64,000 nucleotides of DNA from JASHPR01 sp963808705 (lineage in GTDB: Bacteria; Actinomycetota; Actinomycetes; Streptosporangiales; Streptosporangiaceae), in assembly GCA_963808705.1 (NCBI GenBank), contig CAWEHB010000006.1:310001-374000 (forward strand), in the 5' to 3' direction. Shown here piece by piece: positions 27,474-36,162 of the stretch (the stretch's first letter is position 1; every line of letters starts with the position of its first letter). A program made the translations under genes and the position numbers. Under the pieces are notes generated by a model. That model saw only the letters and a program-made list of their open reading frames with translations, did not search any database and had not been told where the DNA came from.

Positions 27474-28655
27474 TTACCCGGAGGTCTGCAGGGCGAGCGG
27501 GTTGAACGAGCCGGAGACCCCGCTTTCGCCGACTGCCCAGACGATCGCGGCCCCGGGGTTGGTGGACACGGAGTTCAGCACGCTGGGACTGCCGGCGTCC
27601 GGGCTGGCCACGGTGGTCCACGCGGTGCCGTTCCAGTTGAGAGTGAGGGTCTGCCCCTGGGTCGCGCCCGCCGGCTGGGTCACGCCGACCGCCCACACGT
27701 CGTTCGCCGCGTTGCTGGTAGTCACGCCGGTAAGGCTGTCGCCGGTACCGGGCGAGGGGCTGGGCACGATGCTCCACGCCGTCCCGTTCCAGTGCTCGAT
27801 GAGGTTACTGCTGGTGGTACTGTCCACCACGCTGCTTTCGCCCACGGCCCACACGTCGGTCGGGCTGTTCGCCTGGATCCCGTTGAAGAGGCAGAACGCG
27901 TTGATGTTTGAGCTGCTCACCAGCGGCATCGGCACCACGCTCCAGGCCGTGCCGTTGAAGTGTTCGGAGAAGGTCTCGTTCTGATGGGTGGCCGAGTCGA
28001 GGAACGTGCCCACGATCCACACGTCGTCCGGGCCGTTCGCGGAGATCGCGTTCAGCGTGGTGTTGGATGTGGCGTCGGCCGGCAGCGGCAGCGGCACCGC
28101 GGACCAGGCGGTGCCGTTCCACTGCACGAGCGAGCCGCTGGCCGTGGCCGCGCTGTCGCCGATCGCGTAGGCGTCGGTCGGGCTGATGTCCGCCACACCC
28201 TCCGCGGAGGCGCCGCCGAGGTCCGAGAGCGCGGCGGAGAACCCGGGGGATACCGACCAGGCGGTACCGTTCCAGTGCAGGGCCAGGCCCTCGAAGTCGG
28301 ACTTGTTCACCTGCGTGCGCCCGACCGCCCACGCGTCGGTGGCGCTACTCGCGCTCACTGCCAGGAGCAAGGCCGTGTTGCCCGGCGTGGCCGGCACGCT
28401 GGCCGCAGACCAGGCGGCGCCGTTCCAGTTGTCGATGAGCGCCTTCGCGCCCACGTTGGTGCCGGCGTTACCGCTGTGATAGCCGACCGCCCAGGCGTCG
28501 CTGTCAGACACTGCGCTGACGCCCCGCAGGGGGGCGTTCTGGCCGGTGGGCGGGGCGGAGACGATCGTCCAGCCGCTAGCCGCTAAGGCCGGGCCGACAC
28601 CGAACGCCAGGGCCGCCGCCACGGCGATCCCGGCGCCTATCTTGGTGCGCAACAT
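27474..28655 (-). CDS. Secreted beta-propeller-like repeat protein
   Basis: 393 residues from ATG at 28655 (AAAGGA seven bases before it). A signal peptide, 'MLRTKIGAGIAVAAALAFGV', with cleavage near A-L-A-A-S, is followed by six to seven repeats of about 50-60 residues, each with 'DVWAVG(x)' and 'HWNGTAWS(I/V)VPSP'. Such W-N-G-T-A-W / D-A-W-A-V-G repeats fold as beta-propeller blades in exported actinobacterial proteins. No catalytic residues, LPxTG motif or membrane anchor follow, so it is probably released or cell-wall associated. The last blade ends at the stop codon; an SnoaL-type remnant lies directly downstream. Confidence 0.82.
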   Translation of the reverse strand: MLRTKIGAGIAVAAALAFGVGPALAASGWTIVSAPPTGQNAPLRGVSAVSDSDAWAVGYHSGNAGTNVGAKALIDNWNGAAWSAASVPATPGNTALLLAVSASSATDAWAVGRTQVNKSDFEGLALHWNGTAWSVSPGFSAALSDLGGASAEGVADISPTDAYAIGDSAATASGSLVQWNGTAWSAVPLPLPADATSNTTLNAISANGPDDVWIVGTFLDSATHQNETFSEHFNGTAWSVVPMPLVSSSNINAFCLFNGIQANSPTDVWAVGESSVVDSTTSSNLIEHWNGTAWSIVPSPSPGTGDSLTGVTTSNAANDVWAVGVTQPAGATQGQTLTLNWNGTAWTTVASPDAGSPSVLNSVSTNPGAAIVWAVGESGVSGSFNPLALQTSG

Positions 28656-29027
28656 GCGATTTCCTTTCGTGGGTCGGACGTGCGGGGCTGAGCGAAGGCG
28701 CTGGTGCCGCATGGCTCACGCCAGGCTCCCGATTCGCGGTCGGCGGGAACCCGGGCCCCCGCACCGGGCAGCAGGGCCGCCGCCGCGCTAGTTCCAGGGT
28801 CAGACCGGCCGCCCGCTTCCCGGTTAAGTTCCGGTAACTCGCACTTCCCGTAGTCGCAACGACCTCGTGCGAGGCTGGCCTGGGTGAACCGCGGGTCCGC
28901 CGGTTCCGTTGCGTAAGGGATTACGGATTTCCTGCGGGGATCCGCCGCGCTGACCCCGCCCGGCGCGGCGGCGCCTGGCGGGCCGGATCGGGGGGCGGAG
29001 CACGGACTTGCCTAGGGAGCGGCGCGG
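28656..29027. other. Divergent promoter region (no gene seen)
   Basis: 372 bases between the divergent beta-propeller and NB-ARC/TPR genes. They contain an inverted repeat CGTAA-GGGA-TTACG at 28912-28925, some 100 bases before the NB-ARC gene, that could be a regulator site. No small gene or RNA could be supported. Confidence 0.4.
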
Positions 29028-31349
29028 ATGGACGAGATTCGGGATCAGCACCCGCCGGAGAACGGTAGCGCGAGAGCCTTAGCCAGCAGCTGGGCCGCGC
29101 AGGTCCGGGAGGCCCGGCGGGCGGCGGGACTGACCCAGCAGCAGCTGGCCGGGACCGGCCAGCAGGCCGCCGCGCTGGCGGTCTACGGCCGGCTGCGGCA
29201 GCGGCTGGACGAGCAGCTCGGAGTCCGCCCGGGCCCGGTGCTGGCGCAGGCGCAGGAACGCGTGCTGCGCCAGGACGTTCCGGCCGTCCGGCCGGGCCTG
29301 GCCCCGGTCATGGCCGCCGCGGCGGCCGCGCCGCCGCGGCAGCTCCCGCGCGGCCCCGGCGCGTTCGTGGGCCGCGAGCCGGAGTCCGCCGCGCTCCGCG
29401 CTCTGGCCGGGCAGGCGGCCGAGGCGGCGATGATCTGCGTGATCGACGGCGTCGCCGGGATCGGCAAGACCGCCTTTGCCATCCACGCCGGACGCTGCCT
29501 GGCGGACCTGTTCCCCGATGGCCAGCTCTACGTGGACCTGCGCGGCTTCGGGCCGCTGCGCGCGCCGACGCCGTCCGCCGAAGCGCTCACGGGCTTTCTC
29601 CGGGCGCTGGGGGCGGACCCGCGGGCGGTCCCCGGGGCCATCGATGAGCAAGCCGCGATGTACCGGTCGCTGCTGGACGGCCGGCGCATGCTGATCGTCT
29701 TGGACAACGCCACCGATCCGGGGCAGGTGCGGCCGTTGCTGCCCGGTTCGCCCGGTCCGCTCGTCCTGGTCACCAGCCGCGGCCGCCTGTCCGGGCTGAC
29801 GGCGCGGGATGGCGCGCGGCGGCTCACGCTCGGACCCCTCGCCCAGACCGAGGCGATCTCGCTGCTGGGCCGGATCCTAGGCCCGGAACGGGTCGGCGCC
29901 GAGCCGGAGGCCGCGAGCGACATCTCGGTGCGCTGCGGGCATCTGCCGCTGGCGCTGCGGATCGTGGCCGACCGCGCCGCCGACCGCCCCTGCGTGACCC
30001 TGGCCGACCTGGCGGGCCAGCTGGCCGCCGCGCGCGATCTCCTCGACGTGCTGGACAGCGAGGACGAGGCCACCGCGATCAGGGCCGTCTTCTCCTGGTC
30101 CTACCAGGCCCTGGCCCCGGCCGCGGCTCGCATGTTCCGGCTGCTCGGGCTGCACGCGGGACCCGACGTCAGCGTCCCGGCCGCGGCCGCCCTGGCCGCC
30201 CTCGGCCCGACCGAGGCCGGCCGCCTGCTCGACCTGCTGGCCGGCGTGCACCTGATCGAGGAGGATCAGCCGGGGCGCTACCGCCTGCACGACCTGCTGC
30301 GGGTCTACGCCACCGAGCAAGTGCAGGCCGCCGAGGACTCCGATAGCCGCGAGGCCGCGCTGCGGCGGATGCTCATCTGGTACCTGCACACCGCCGTCGC
30401 CGCCGACCAGATGATCGTGCCCGGACGCCGGCACCCTCCGCTGGGAACCCCGCCGCCGGGCTGCGAGCCGCTGTCGTTCACCGACTACGAACAGGCCCTG
30501 GCCTGGTGCGACACCGAGCACGCGAACCTGACCGCCGCCACCAGGCTGGCCGCCGAGGCCGGCCATGACGATGTGGCGTGGAAGTTCCCCGTCGCCCTCC
30601 GAGGGTTCTTCGACCTGCGCAGGCCGTGGGCCGAAGGGCTCGCCTACGCCAGTGCCGGGGTGGCCGCCGCCCGCCGGGCCGGCGACCGCGACGGGCAGGC
30701 CTGGACGCTTGACTGCCTGGGCCACGCCCACTCCGGCCTCGGCAAGTTCGAGGACGCCCTGGACTGCTACGCCGAGGCGCGGAGCATCCGCCGCGAGACC
30801 GGCGACCGGTGGGGCGAGAGCGCCAACTCCATGGTCAACCTCGGCTGCACCTACCTGGAGCTCAGCCACCCCGACCTCGCCCTCGACTGCTTCCAGCGGG
30901 TGCTGGCCGCCGCCCAGGAAGCGGGCAACAAGTACGTGCAGGGCCTGGCCCTGGTCAACCTGGCCGAGACCTACACCCGGCTGGCCCGCGCCGACGACGT
31001 CCTGGCCTGCTCCCTGCAAGCGGTGGAGATCACCCAGGAGATCGGCTACCGGCAGGCCGAGGGCACGGCACTCGGTTCCCTCGCCACGGCCTACCGCGCG
31101 CTGGGGCAGCCGGGACGGGCCCGCGACCGCTACCAGCAGGCCCTGGCCGTCCGCCGGCAGACCGGCGACCGTCACGGCGAGGCCGAGATCCTCCGGGACC
31201 TCGGTGATCTTTCCCGCGACGCCGGCCACGCCCAGGCCGCCCGCCGGTCCTGGGGCCAGGCCCTGGCCATCCTGGAAGATCTCGGCAATGCCCGGGCCTG
31301 CGCCGAGATCCGCGGCCGGCTCGACCCTCCGGGCCTGACGGGTACCTGA
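29028..31349 (+). CDS. AfsR-like NB-ARC/TPR STAND regulator without a complete DNA-binding domain
   Basis: 773 residues. The first 26 residues or so of the relevant region look like the start of an XRE helix-turn-helix ('AAQVREARRAAGLTQQQLAG'), then switch at 'QQAAALAVYGRLRQRLDEQLGVRPGPVLAQAQERVLRQD' to the end of a bacterial transcriptional activation domain (BTAD) as in SARP/AfsR proteins. Next comes the NB-ARC ATPase with P-loop 'GVAGIGKTAFAIHAG', Walker B 'RMLIVLDNAT', 'LVTSRGRLSGL', and 'GHLPLALRIVA' (GLPLA-like). A winged helix and C-terminal TPRs (residues about 520-765) follow. The OmpR-like DNA-binding domain and most of the BTAD are absent, so it either acts through another factor or is the product of an internal deletion. 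Confidence 0.82.
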   Translation: MDEIRDQHPPENGSARALASSWAAQVREARRAAGLTQQQLAGTGQQAAALAVYGRLRQRLDEQLGVRPGPVLAQAQERVLRQDVPAVRPGLAPVMAAAAAAPPRQLPRGPGAFVGREPESAALRALAGQAAEAAMICVIDGVAGIGKTAFAIHAGRCLADLFPDGQLYVDLRGFGPLRAPTPSAEALTGFLRALGADPRAVPGAIDEQAAMYRSLLDGRRMLIVLDNATDPGQVRPLLPGSPGPLVLVTSRGRLSGLTARDGARRLTLGPLAQTEAISLLGRILGPERVGAEPEAASDISVRCGHLPLALRIVADRAADRPCVTLADLAGQLAAARDLLDVLDSEDEATAIRAVFSWSYQALAPAAARMFRLLGLHAGPDVSVPAAAALAALGPTEAGRLLDLLAGVHLIEEDQPGRYRLHDLLRVYATEQVQAAEDSDSREAALRRMLIWYLHTAVAADQMIVPGRRHPPLGTPPPGCEPLSFTDYEQALAWCDTEHANLTAATRLAAEAGHDDVAWKFPVALRGFFDLRRPWAEGLAYASAGVAAARRAGDRDGQAWTLDCLGHAHSGLGKFEDALDCYAEARSIRRETGDRWGESANSMVNLGCTYLELSHPDLALDCFQRVLAAAQEAGNKYVQGLALVNLAETYTRLARADDVLACSLQAVEITQEIGYRQAEGTALGSLATAYRALGQPGRARDRYQQALAVRRQTGDRHGEAEILRDLGDLSRDAGHAQAARRSWGQALAILEDLGNARACAEIRGRLDPPGLTGT

Positions 31350-31365
31350 CGGCCGGGCGGGCCGT

Positions 31366-32202
31366 TCAGGGTTTGCGGGCCACGCCGCCGTGGGCCGACA
31401 CCCCGTCCGCGGGCGGGACGTCTCCGGGGTCGGGCCGCCAGGCGTGCACGTAGACCACCCCCGGCGGCACCAGGTCCAGCCCGTCGAAGAACCGGGTCAC
31501 CTCGGCGCGGTTGCGCATGGTCTGCGGGGTGGACACGCGCTCGTTGTAGCGTTTCTGGGCTTCGGCCTGAGCGGCGACGTGGATATCGCTAGCCGGATGC
31601 GAGATGGCCAGGTAGCTGCCGGAGGGAAGCGCGTCCACCAGCTCGGCCACGATCCGGTACGGGTCCTCGGAGTCCTGGATCAGGTGCAAGATGCCCAGCA
31701 GCATCAGGGCGGTGGGCCGGGTGAAGTCCAGGGTGCGGGCGGCCGCCTGCAGGATCGCGGCCGGGTCCCGGATGTCGCCGTTGACGTACTGGGTGGCGCC
31801 TTCTGGGCCGCTGGCCAGCAGCGCCTTGGCGTGGGCCAGCACTATGGGGTCGTTGTCCACGTAGACGATCCGCGAGTCCGGCGCGACCGCCTGGGCGACC
31901 TCGTGCGTATTGTTCGCCGAGGGTATGCCGGTGCCGATGTCGAGGAACTGCCGGACTCCCGCCTCGGCGGCCAGGTACCGCACCACCCGGGCCAGGAACG
32001 CCCGGTTCGCCCGGACCCGGAACCGCAGGCCGGGAGTGACCGCGAGCACGCGCTCGGCCGCCTCGCGGTCCGCGGCGAAATTATCCTTGCCGCCCAGCCA
32101 GTAGTCGTAGACGCGGGCCGGGTGCGCGACCGTGGTGTCGATCTCGACCGGCTGGTCCGCCGCGGCGGCAGCGAGCCAGCTCTTCGCCTGTTCCTCAGCC
32201 AC
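31366..32202 (-). CDS. S-adenosyl methyltransferase (PF04672 type), copy 1
   Basis: 278 residues. It has the family-specific opening 'TVAHPARVYDYWLGGKDNFAADREAAERVL' (D-Y-W-L-G-G-K-D-N-F), motif I 'FLDIGTGIPSANNTHEVAQ', motif II 'IVYVDNDPIVLAHA' and 'ALMLLGILHLIQDSEDP'. This domain family is almost restricted to actinobacteria and most members have no known substrate. Two more members lie at 35304-36975. This copy faces the other two, sits directly after the NB-ARC/TPR gene in convergent orientation, and is divergent from an unrelated methyltransferase gene. Confidence 0.9.
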   Translation of the reverse strand: MAEEQAKSWLAAAAADQPVEIDTTVAHPARVYDYWLGGKDNFAADREAAERVLAVTPGLRFRVRANRAFLARVVRYLAAEAGVRQFLDIGTGIPSANNTHEVAQAVAPDSRIVYVDNDPIVLAHAKALLASGPEGATQYVNGDIRDPAAILQAAARTLDFTRPTALMLLGILHLIQDSEDPYRIVAELVDALPSGSYLAISHPASDIHVAAQAEAQKRYNERVSTPQTMRNRAEVTRFFDGLDLVPPGVVYVHAWRPDPGDVPPADGVSAHGGVARKP

Positions 32203-32292
32203 GACCTGCCTCTTCCATCGCTGGTGCCCGGGTTTCGGCCTGAGCCAACAGTAATCTGAGGATGTTCCGGCGCGGCGGGTAGGTTCGCCTGG

Positions 32293-33051
32293 GTGAGCTT
32301 CGATGTCACCGCCGACGCCTACCTGCGCTTCATGCAGCGGTACTCCGGGCCGCTCGCGGCCCGGTTCGCCGACCTGGCCGGGGTCCGGCGCGGGCAGCGG
32401 GCGCTGGACGTCGGCTGCGGGCCCGGGACGCTGACCGCCGAGCTGGTCCGCCGGCTGGGCGCGGGAGCGGTCTGCGCGGCGGAGCCATCGGCGTCGTTCG
32501 CCATGGCGGCGGCGCAGCGGCTGCCCGGGGTGGACGTCCGGCGGTCAGCGGCCGAGCAGCTGCCCTTTCCGGACGGCGTCTTCGACGTCACGATGGCGCA
32601 GCTCGTCGTGCACTTCATGGCCGATCCGGTGGCCGGGCTGCGCGAGATGGGCCGGGTGACCCGGACGGGCGGGGTGGTCGCGGCCTGCGTGTGGGATCAC
32701 GGCGGCGGCCGCGGGCCGGTGACGGCGTTCTGGCGGGCGGTGCGCGAGCTGGACCCGGCGGCCGACGATGAGTCGGACCTGGCGGGTGTCCGCGAGGGTG
32801 ACCTGGCCCGGCTCTGCGCGCAGGCGGGGCTCGGGGAGGTGCAGGCCGGGACGCTGGCCGTCCGCGCCCGGTACGCCACCTTTGCCGAGTGGTGGGAGCC
32901 GTACACGCTGGGCGTCGGTCCGGCCGGGGACTACGTCGCGGCGCTGGGCGCGGAGCGCCGCGGCCTGCTGCGCGAGCACTGCCGACGGCTGTTCCCCGCG
33001 GAGCCGATCGAGATCACCGCCGTCGCGTGGGCCGCGACCGGCCGGGCCTAG
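32293..33051 (+). CDS. Class I SAM-dependent methyltransferase (UbiE/Methyltransf_11 type)
   Basis: 252 residues with a GTG start at 32293. Motif I 'ALDVGCGPGTLTAELV', then 'AAEPSASFAMAAAQRLPGVDVRRSAAEQLPFPDGVFDVTMAQLVVHFMADPVAGLREMGRVTRTGGVVAACVWD', which is a complete Rossmann methyltransferase core (post-II and post-III motifs in place). The C-terminal region ('FAEWWEPYTLGVGPAGDYVAAL') is the cap typical of small-molecule methyltransferases. The substrate is unknown. It is unrelated in sequence to the three PF04672 enzymes nearby but divergent from one of them across a 90-bp gap. Confidence 0.88.
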   Translation: MSFDVTADAYLRFMQRYSGPLAARFADLAGVRRGQRALDVGCGPGTLTAELVRRLGAGAVCAAEPSASFAMAAAQRLPGVDVRRSAAEQLPFPDGVFDVTMAQLVVHFMADPVAGLREMGRVTRTGGVVAACVWDHGGGRGPVTAFWRAVRELDPAADDESDLAGVREGDLARLCAQAGLGEVQAGTLAVRARYATFAEWWEPYTLGVGPAGDYVAALGAERRGLLREHCRRLFPAEPIEITAVAWAATGRA

Positions 33052-33160
33052 GCGGCCGCCCGGGCCCGCGGGTAGGGTCACCGCCCTGGACACCGATCCG
33101 TCGGCCCGCGCCCGGACGGCCGCCCCGCCGCCCAGCGGCGCGCTGGTGCCCTGACCGGGA

Positions 33161-33619
33161 TCAGACCCGCTCGAGCATGGCCACCGGGACGGACTGGATG
33201 ACCGCGAGCAGCTCGGTCCAGAAGAAGGCCGCCGTGAAGAACTGCAGCGTGTCGCCCTTCTCGAGCATCAGCTTGCGGTACATCACCATCTTGCCGACGT
33301 CGTACCCGGCGAGCATCGCCTGCCAGTCGGCGTAGTCGCCGGACAGCAGGAAGACCGCGCCGGCCTCGGCGCCGGCCCGGTCCAGGACCGAAGCGGCGGT
33401 CATCGTGCCGCCGTCGAAGTCGAGGACCAGCGTGTCGCCGTCGGCGCCCGGCGGCATGTCCCGCACGCTGAGCGCCAGCCGGCCGGTCACGAACGGGCGG
33501 ATCATGTTGATCCAGTCCCAGAAGTCCTGCAGCTTGCTGGCCTTCCGCTCCTCGTCCGGCCACGCGTTGAAAGCGTCGCGGCAGTCCTGCGCCCACGCCT
33601 GCGTCATGAACCGGGCCAT
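33161..33619 (-). CDS. SCP2-like sterol-carrier-fold protein
   Basis: 152 residues. A helical start 'WAQDCRDAFNAWPDEERKASKLQDFWDWINMIRPF' is followed by an SCP2-like alpha/beta part: 'TLVLDFDGGTM', 'AVFLLSGDYADWQAMLAGYDVGKMVMYRKLMLEKGD' and 'FFTAAFFWTELLAVIQSVP'. The 'YADWQAMLAGYDVGKMVMYRKLML.KGD' segment corresponds to the SCP2 substrate-tunnel region that binds lipids. It starts one base after the stop of the R2lox-like gene on the same strand, so it is almost certainly co-transcribed and may deliver or bind the lipid-like ligand of that oxidase. This functional link is an inference. Confidence 0.7.
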   Translation of the reverse strand: MARFMTQAWAQDCRDAFNAWPDEERKASKLQDFWDWINMIRPFVTGRLALSVRDMPPGADGDTLVLDFDGGTMTAASVLDRAGAEAGAVFLLSGDYADWQAMLAGYDVGKMVMYRKLMLEKGDTLQFFTAAFFWTELLAVIQSVPVAMLERV

Positions 33620-33620
33620 G

Positions 33621-34580
33621 TCACCCCCCCGCCAGCGTCGGCTTGGCCATCGACAGCATGTCCTCCATGTCCGCGGGGAGCGACACGCCGACCATGGCCA
33701 GCTTGCGGTGCAGCTGGTTCATGAACAGCTCCTGAACCCGCTCCTCGGACCAGCCGAGCGGCTCGTAGTAGACGTAGCTCGACCGGGCCGCGCTCATGGT
33801 CAGCAGGGTCCGCAGCGTGTCGTGCAGGTCCTTCACGTAACCCGGGTCCTCGGCCAGCAGGTCCCGCACGAACCGCATGCCGGCCTGCACGTGGCGGGCC
33901 TCATCCCGGCAGGTGGCGGTGAACCCGGTGTAGAAGGCGGGCAGGACCCGGAAGTCGCGTGCGTAGTTCAGGGTGATCTTCATCACCGACAGCGCGAGGA
34001 CCCCCTCGATCCAGATGAAGTACGTGGTGGCGTACTTCATCTGCAGGTGCTTGTTGTAAGGGTCCCGGCGCAGGTCGTCGGTCAGGTAGGCGAGCAGGCC
34101 GAACGGTCCGACGAACGTCTCCTGGATGAAGGGCCACGACCCGTCGAGGACGTCCATGATGCCGTCGCCGTCCAGCCCGACCACGTCGCGGTAGAAGCGG
34201 TCGAAGAACACGGTGTGCCGCGCTTCGTCCTCGAGCTGGCTGGTCAGGAAGATCTTGTAGTCCTCGGAGGCGCCGAACAGCAGCGGGGCCAGCTCGACCT
34301 CGACCTGCCGCTCCCCGTGGTGGAAGCCGGACGCGATCGAGAGGAACGAGTTGCGAGCGTCGTCGGTCATGCGCTCGGCCCAGTTCACCCGGTCCTCGGT
34401 GAAGTCGAGCTCGTTCACATTCCAGCGCTGCCGGAGATACCGGTCGTAAAGCTTCCGGTACTCGGGCAGGCGCGCCGTGGGCACGTGCACGTATTCGATC
34501 ACGTCGTCGATGTCGGCCCGGCCCAGCCCGCTGAGGTCCTCGGCCTCGATACGATCCAGGGTTTCATCGGCGATAGCCAC
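33621..34580 (-). CDS. R2-like ligand-binding oxidase (ferritin-like, ribonucleotide-reductase R2 homologue)
   Basis: 319 residues from GTG at 34580, which follows GGAAGGGGG; the longer frame to 34793 is not protein-like. Metal ligands in two helix pairs: E90 (or a near neighbour), E119-x-x-H122 in 'LEDEARHTVFFDRF', E192 in 'FIWIEGVLAL' and E227-x-x-H230 in 'CRDEARHVQAGM'. This is the R2/R2lox carboxylate-bridged dinuclear site. Length and the 'YATTYFIWIEG' helix fit the R2lox group (compare the mycobacterial 314-residue protein), which binds Mn/Fe and a long-chain fatty acid, rather than a ribonucleotide reductase. There is no R1 gene nearby. It is followed by an SCP2-like gene one base later. 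Confidence 0.82.
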   Translation of the reverse strand: MAIADETLDRIEAEDLSGLGRADIDDVIEYVHVPTARLPEYRKLYDRYLRQRWNVNELDFTEDRVNWAERMTDDARNSFLSIASGFHHGERQVEVELAPLLFGASEDYKIFLTSQLEDEARHTVFFDRFYRDVVGLDGDGIMDVLDGSWPFIQETFVGPFGLLAYLTDDLRRDPYNKHLQMKYATTYFIWIEGVLALSVMKITLNYARDFRVLPAFYTGFTATCRDEARHVQAGMRFVRDLLAEDPGYVKDLHDTLRTLLTMSAARSSYVYYEPLGWSEERVQELFMNQLHRKLAMVGVSLPADMEDMLSMAKPTLAGG

Positions 34581-34653
34581 GCGGTTCCCCCTTCCGGACC
34601 CGGCATCCGGCGTGACCCGGATGCCTGGAGCCAGGCAGATCCCTTGTGGGCAT

Positions 34654-34668
34654 GTTAACTCCGTTAAC
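34654..34668. promoter_or_regulatory. Putative operator GTTAAC-N3-GTTAAC
   Basis: Two self-complementary GTTAAC hexamers (34654-34659 and 34663-34668) separated by three bases form a near-symmetric 15-bp element 74-88 bases upstream of the R2lox-like start. It resembles TetR-type operators. It lies in an AT-richer spot of an otherwise very GC-rich spacer. Confidence 0.5.
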
Positions 34669-34699
34669 CCCCGTCCGATAGGCCACCGGGCCCGCGGCA

Positions 34700-35139
34700 T
34701 CAGCGGGGCTCGCAGATGACCAGCGGGATGTCGCGCTCGGTGCGGCGCTGGTACCCGGCGTAGCCGCCGTAGGCGGCCACCACTCGCGGCCACAGCGCGG
34801 CCTTCTCCTCCGGCGACGCCTGGCGGCCGCGCATGGGCCGGCGCGGCAGGCCATGGTCAGCTCGATCTCGGGATGAGCCAGCAGGTTGCGGTACCAGTCA
34901 GGATCCCGGTCGTCTCCGCCCTTCGAGGCCACGAGCACGACCCGGTCACCGTCGACGACGGGCGCGGTGAGCATGGTGGAGCGCGGCAGGCCCGACTTGC
35001 GGCCCACGGTGTGCAGTTCGACGACGGGCATCCCGAGGAACGAGCCGAGCATCCGGCCCCCGGTCACGTGCACGATGGCCCGGTGTACCTGGCTCATGGT
35101 CTTGAGGGCGAGATCGGCCAGCTGGTGCTGCAGGCTCAT
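34700..35139 (-). pseudogene. F420-dependent nitroreductase (Ddn family), frameshifted
   Basis: The first 95 codons read as a normal Ddn-family protein: 'MVELHTVGRKSGLPRSTMLTAPVVDGDRVVLVASKGGDDRDPDWYRNLLAHPEIELTM'-like. Then the frame breaks. From about 34836 downward, the next frame continues 'PMRGRQASPEEKAALWPRVVAAYGGYAGYQRRTERDIPLVICEPR' to a stop at 34700-34702, exactly the family's C-terminus. Restoring one base near GCCGGCCC (about 34832-34845) rejoins both halves into a normal protein of about 145 residues. Either a recent loss of function or a sequencing error in a short C run. Members bind F420 and reduce nitro-imidazoles or quinones. Confidence 0.8.
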
Positions 35140-35265
35140 GCCCGAACCCTAACCGGGGAACCGGGGAAACAGGCGGGGCACATCCATTCTTCCCGGCCGC
35201 TCCGGGAGCGTCCGGACTCGGCGCCGCCGGGCCTGGGGTCTACGCCAGCCTCGTGCCCCGCACGC

Positions 35266-35271
35266 TATATT
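35266..35271 (+). promoter_or_regulatory. Candidate -10 box of the two-gene methyltransferase unit
   Basis: TATATT at 35266-35271, 32 bases before the ATG at 35304, with GGAAAGG (35290-35296) as ribosome-binding site between them. No good -35 is visible at 17 bases. Confidence 0.35.
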
Positions 35272-35303
35272 CGCGTCGTTAGCCATAACGGAAAGGCGCG
35301 GCG

Positions 35304-36146
35304 ATGTCCGGCGAGGCAGAACCGGAGGCCGGCATCGAAGGGACGGGCGGTTCCGCCAGCGACCGGTCTCCCTTCGACACCACCGTGGCGCACAGCGCCC
35401 GGGTGCATGACTACTGGCTGGGCGGCAAGGACAACTTCGCCGCCGACCGCGCCGCCGGGGACGCGGTGATCGCGGCCTACCCGGGGATCGTCATGTCGGT
35501 GCGCGCCAACCGGGCGTTCCTGGCCCGGGCGGTGCGGTACCTGGCCGCCGGGGCCGGGATCCGGCAGTTCCTCGACATCGGCACCGGCATCCCGGCCGCG
35601 AACAACACCCACGAGGTGGCGCAGTCCGTGGCGCCGGACTGCCGGGTGGTCTACGTGGACTACGACCCGGTCGTGCTCGCGCACGCCCGGGCGCTGCTCG
35701 CCGGCTCCCCGGAAGGCGCCACCGACTACATCGACGCGGACCTGCGCGACCAGCAGGCGATCCTGTCCCGCGCGGCGCGGACCCTGGACTTCTCCCGCCC
35801 GGTGGCCGTCATGCTGATCGCCATCATGCACCTGATCGGGGACGATGCCGACCCGTACGGGATCGTCAGCCGGCTGATGGCCGCGGTGCCGTCCGGGAGC
35901 TACCTGACGCTGTCGCAGGTGGCCTCCGACATCGAGCCCGAGCAGATGGCCGAGGCGGCCCGGCGGTACAACCGGCTCGCGCAGGAGCAGCAGCGCCACC
36001 GCGGCCGCGCCGAGGTCACGCGGTTCTTCGACGGCCTGGACCTGGTCGAGCCGGGCGTGGTCCCGGTCCAGCAGTGGCGTCCGGGGTCCGAGACGGAGGC
36101 CGGGGCCCGGTCGGCCATGTGGGGCGGCATGGCCCGCAAGAGATAG
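35304..36146 (+). CDS. S-adenosyl methyltransferase (PF04672 type), copy 2
   Basis: 280 residues. Family start 'TVAHSARVHDYWLGGKDNFAADRAAGDAVI', motif I 'FLDIGTGIPAANNTHEVAQ', 'VVYVDYDPVVLAHARALLAGSPEGATDYI' and the C-terminal 'EVTRFFDGLDLVEPGVVPVQQWRP'. It is closely related to the gene at 31366-32202 and is followed after only 16 bases by a third member, suggesting local duplication. One difference is 'LIAIMHLIGDD' where the others have 'LLGVLH.I.D': the Gly preceding the helix is replaced by Ala. Substrate unknown. Confidence 0.9.
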   Translation: MSGEAEPEAGIEGTGGSASDRSPFDTTVAHSARVHDYWLGGKDNFAADRAAGDAVIAAYPGIVMSVRANRAFLARAVRYLAAGAGIRQFLDIGTGIPAANNTHEVAQSVAPDCRVVYVDYDPVVLAHARALLAGSPEGATDYIDADLRDQQAILSRAARTLDFSRPVAVMLIAIMHLIGDDADPYGIVSRLMAAVPSGSYLTLSQVASDIEPEQMAEAARRYNRLAQEQQRHRGRAEVTRFFDGLDLVEPGVVPVQQWRPGSETEAGARSAMWGGMARKR

Positions 36147-36162
36147 GAAAGGCAGGCCAGGG

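Noticed and set aside
34564..34699. Tail of the Ddn-like frame beyond the frameshift (Arg-rich residues)
   Set aside because: It is the out-of-frame reading after the lost base; the conserved C-terminus is in the next frame and stops at 34700.
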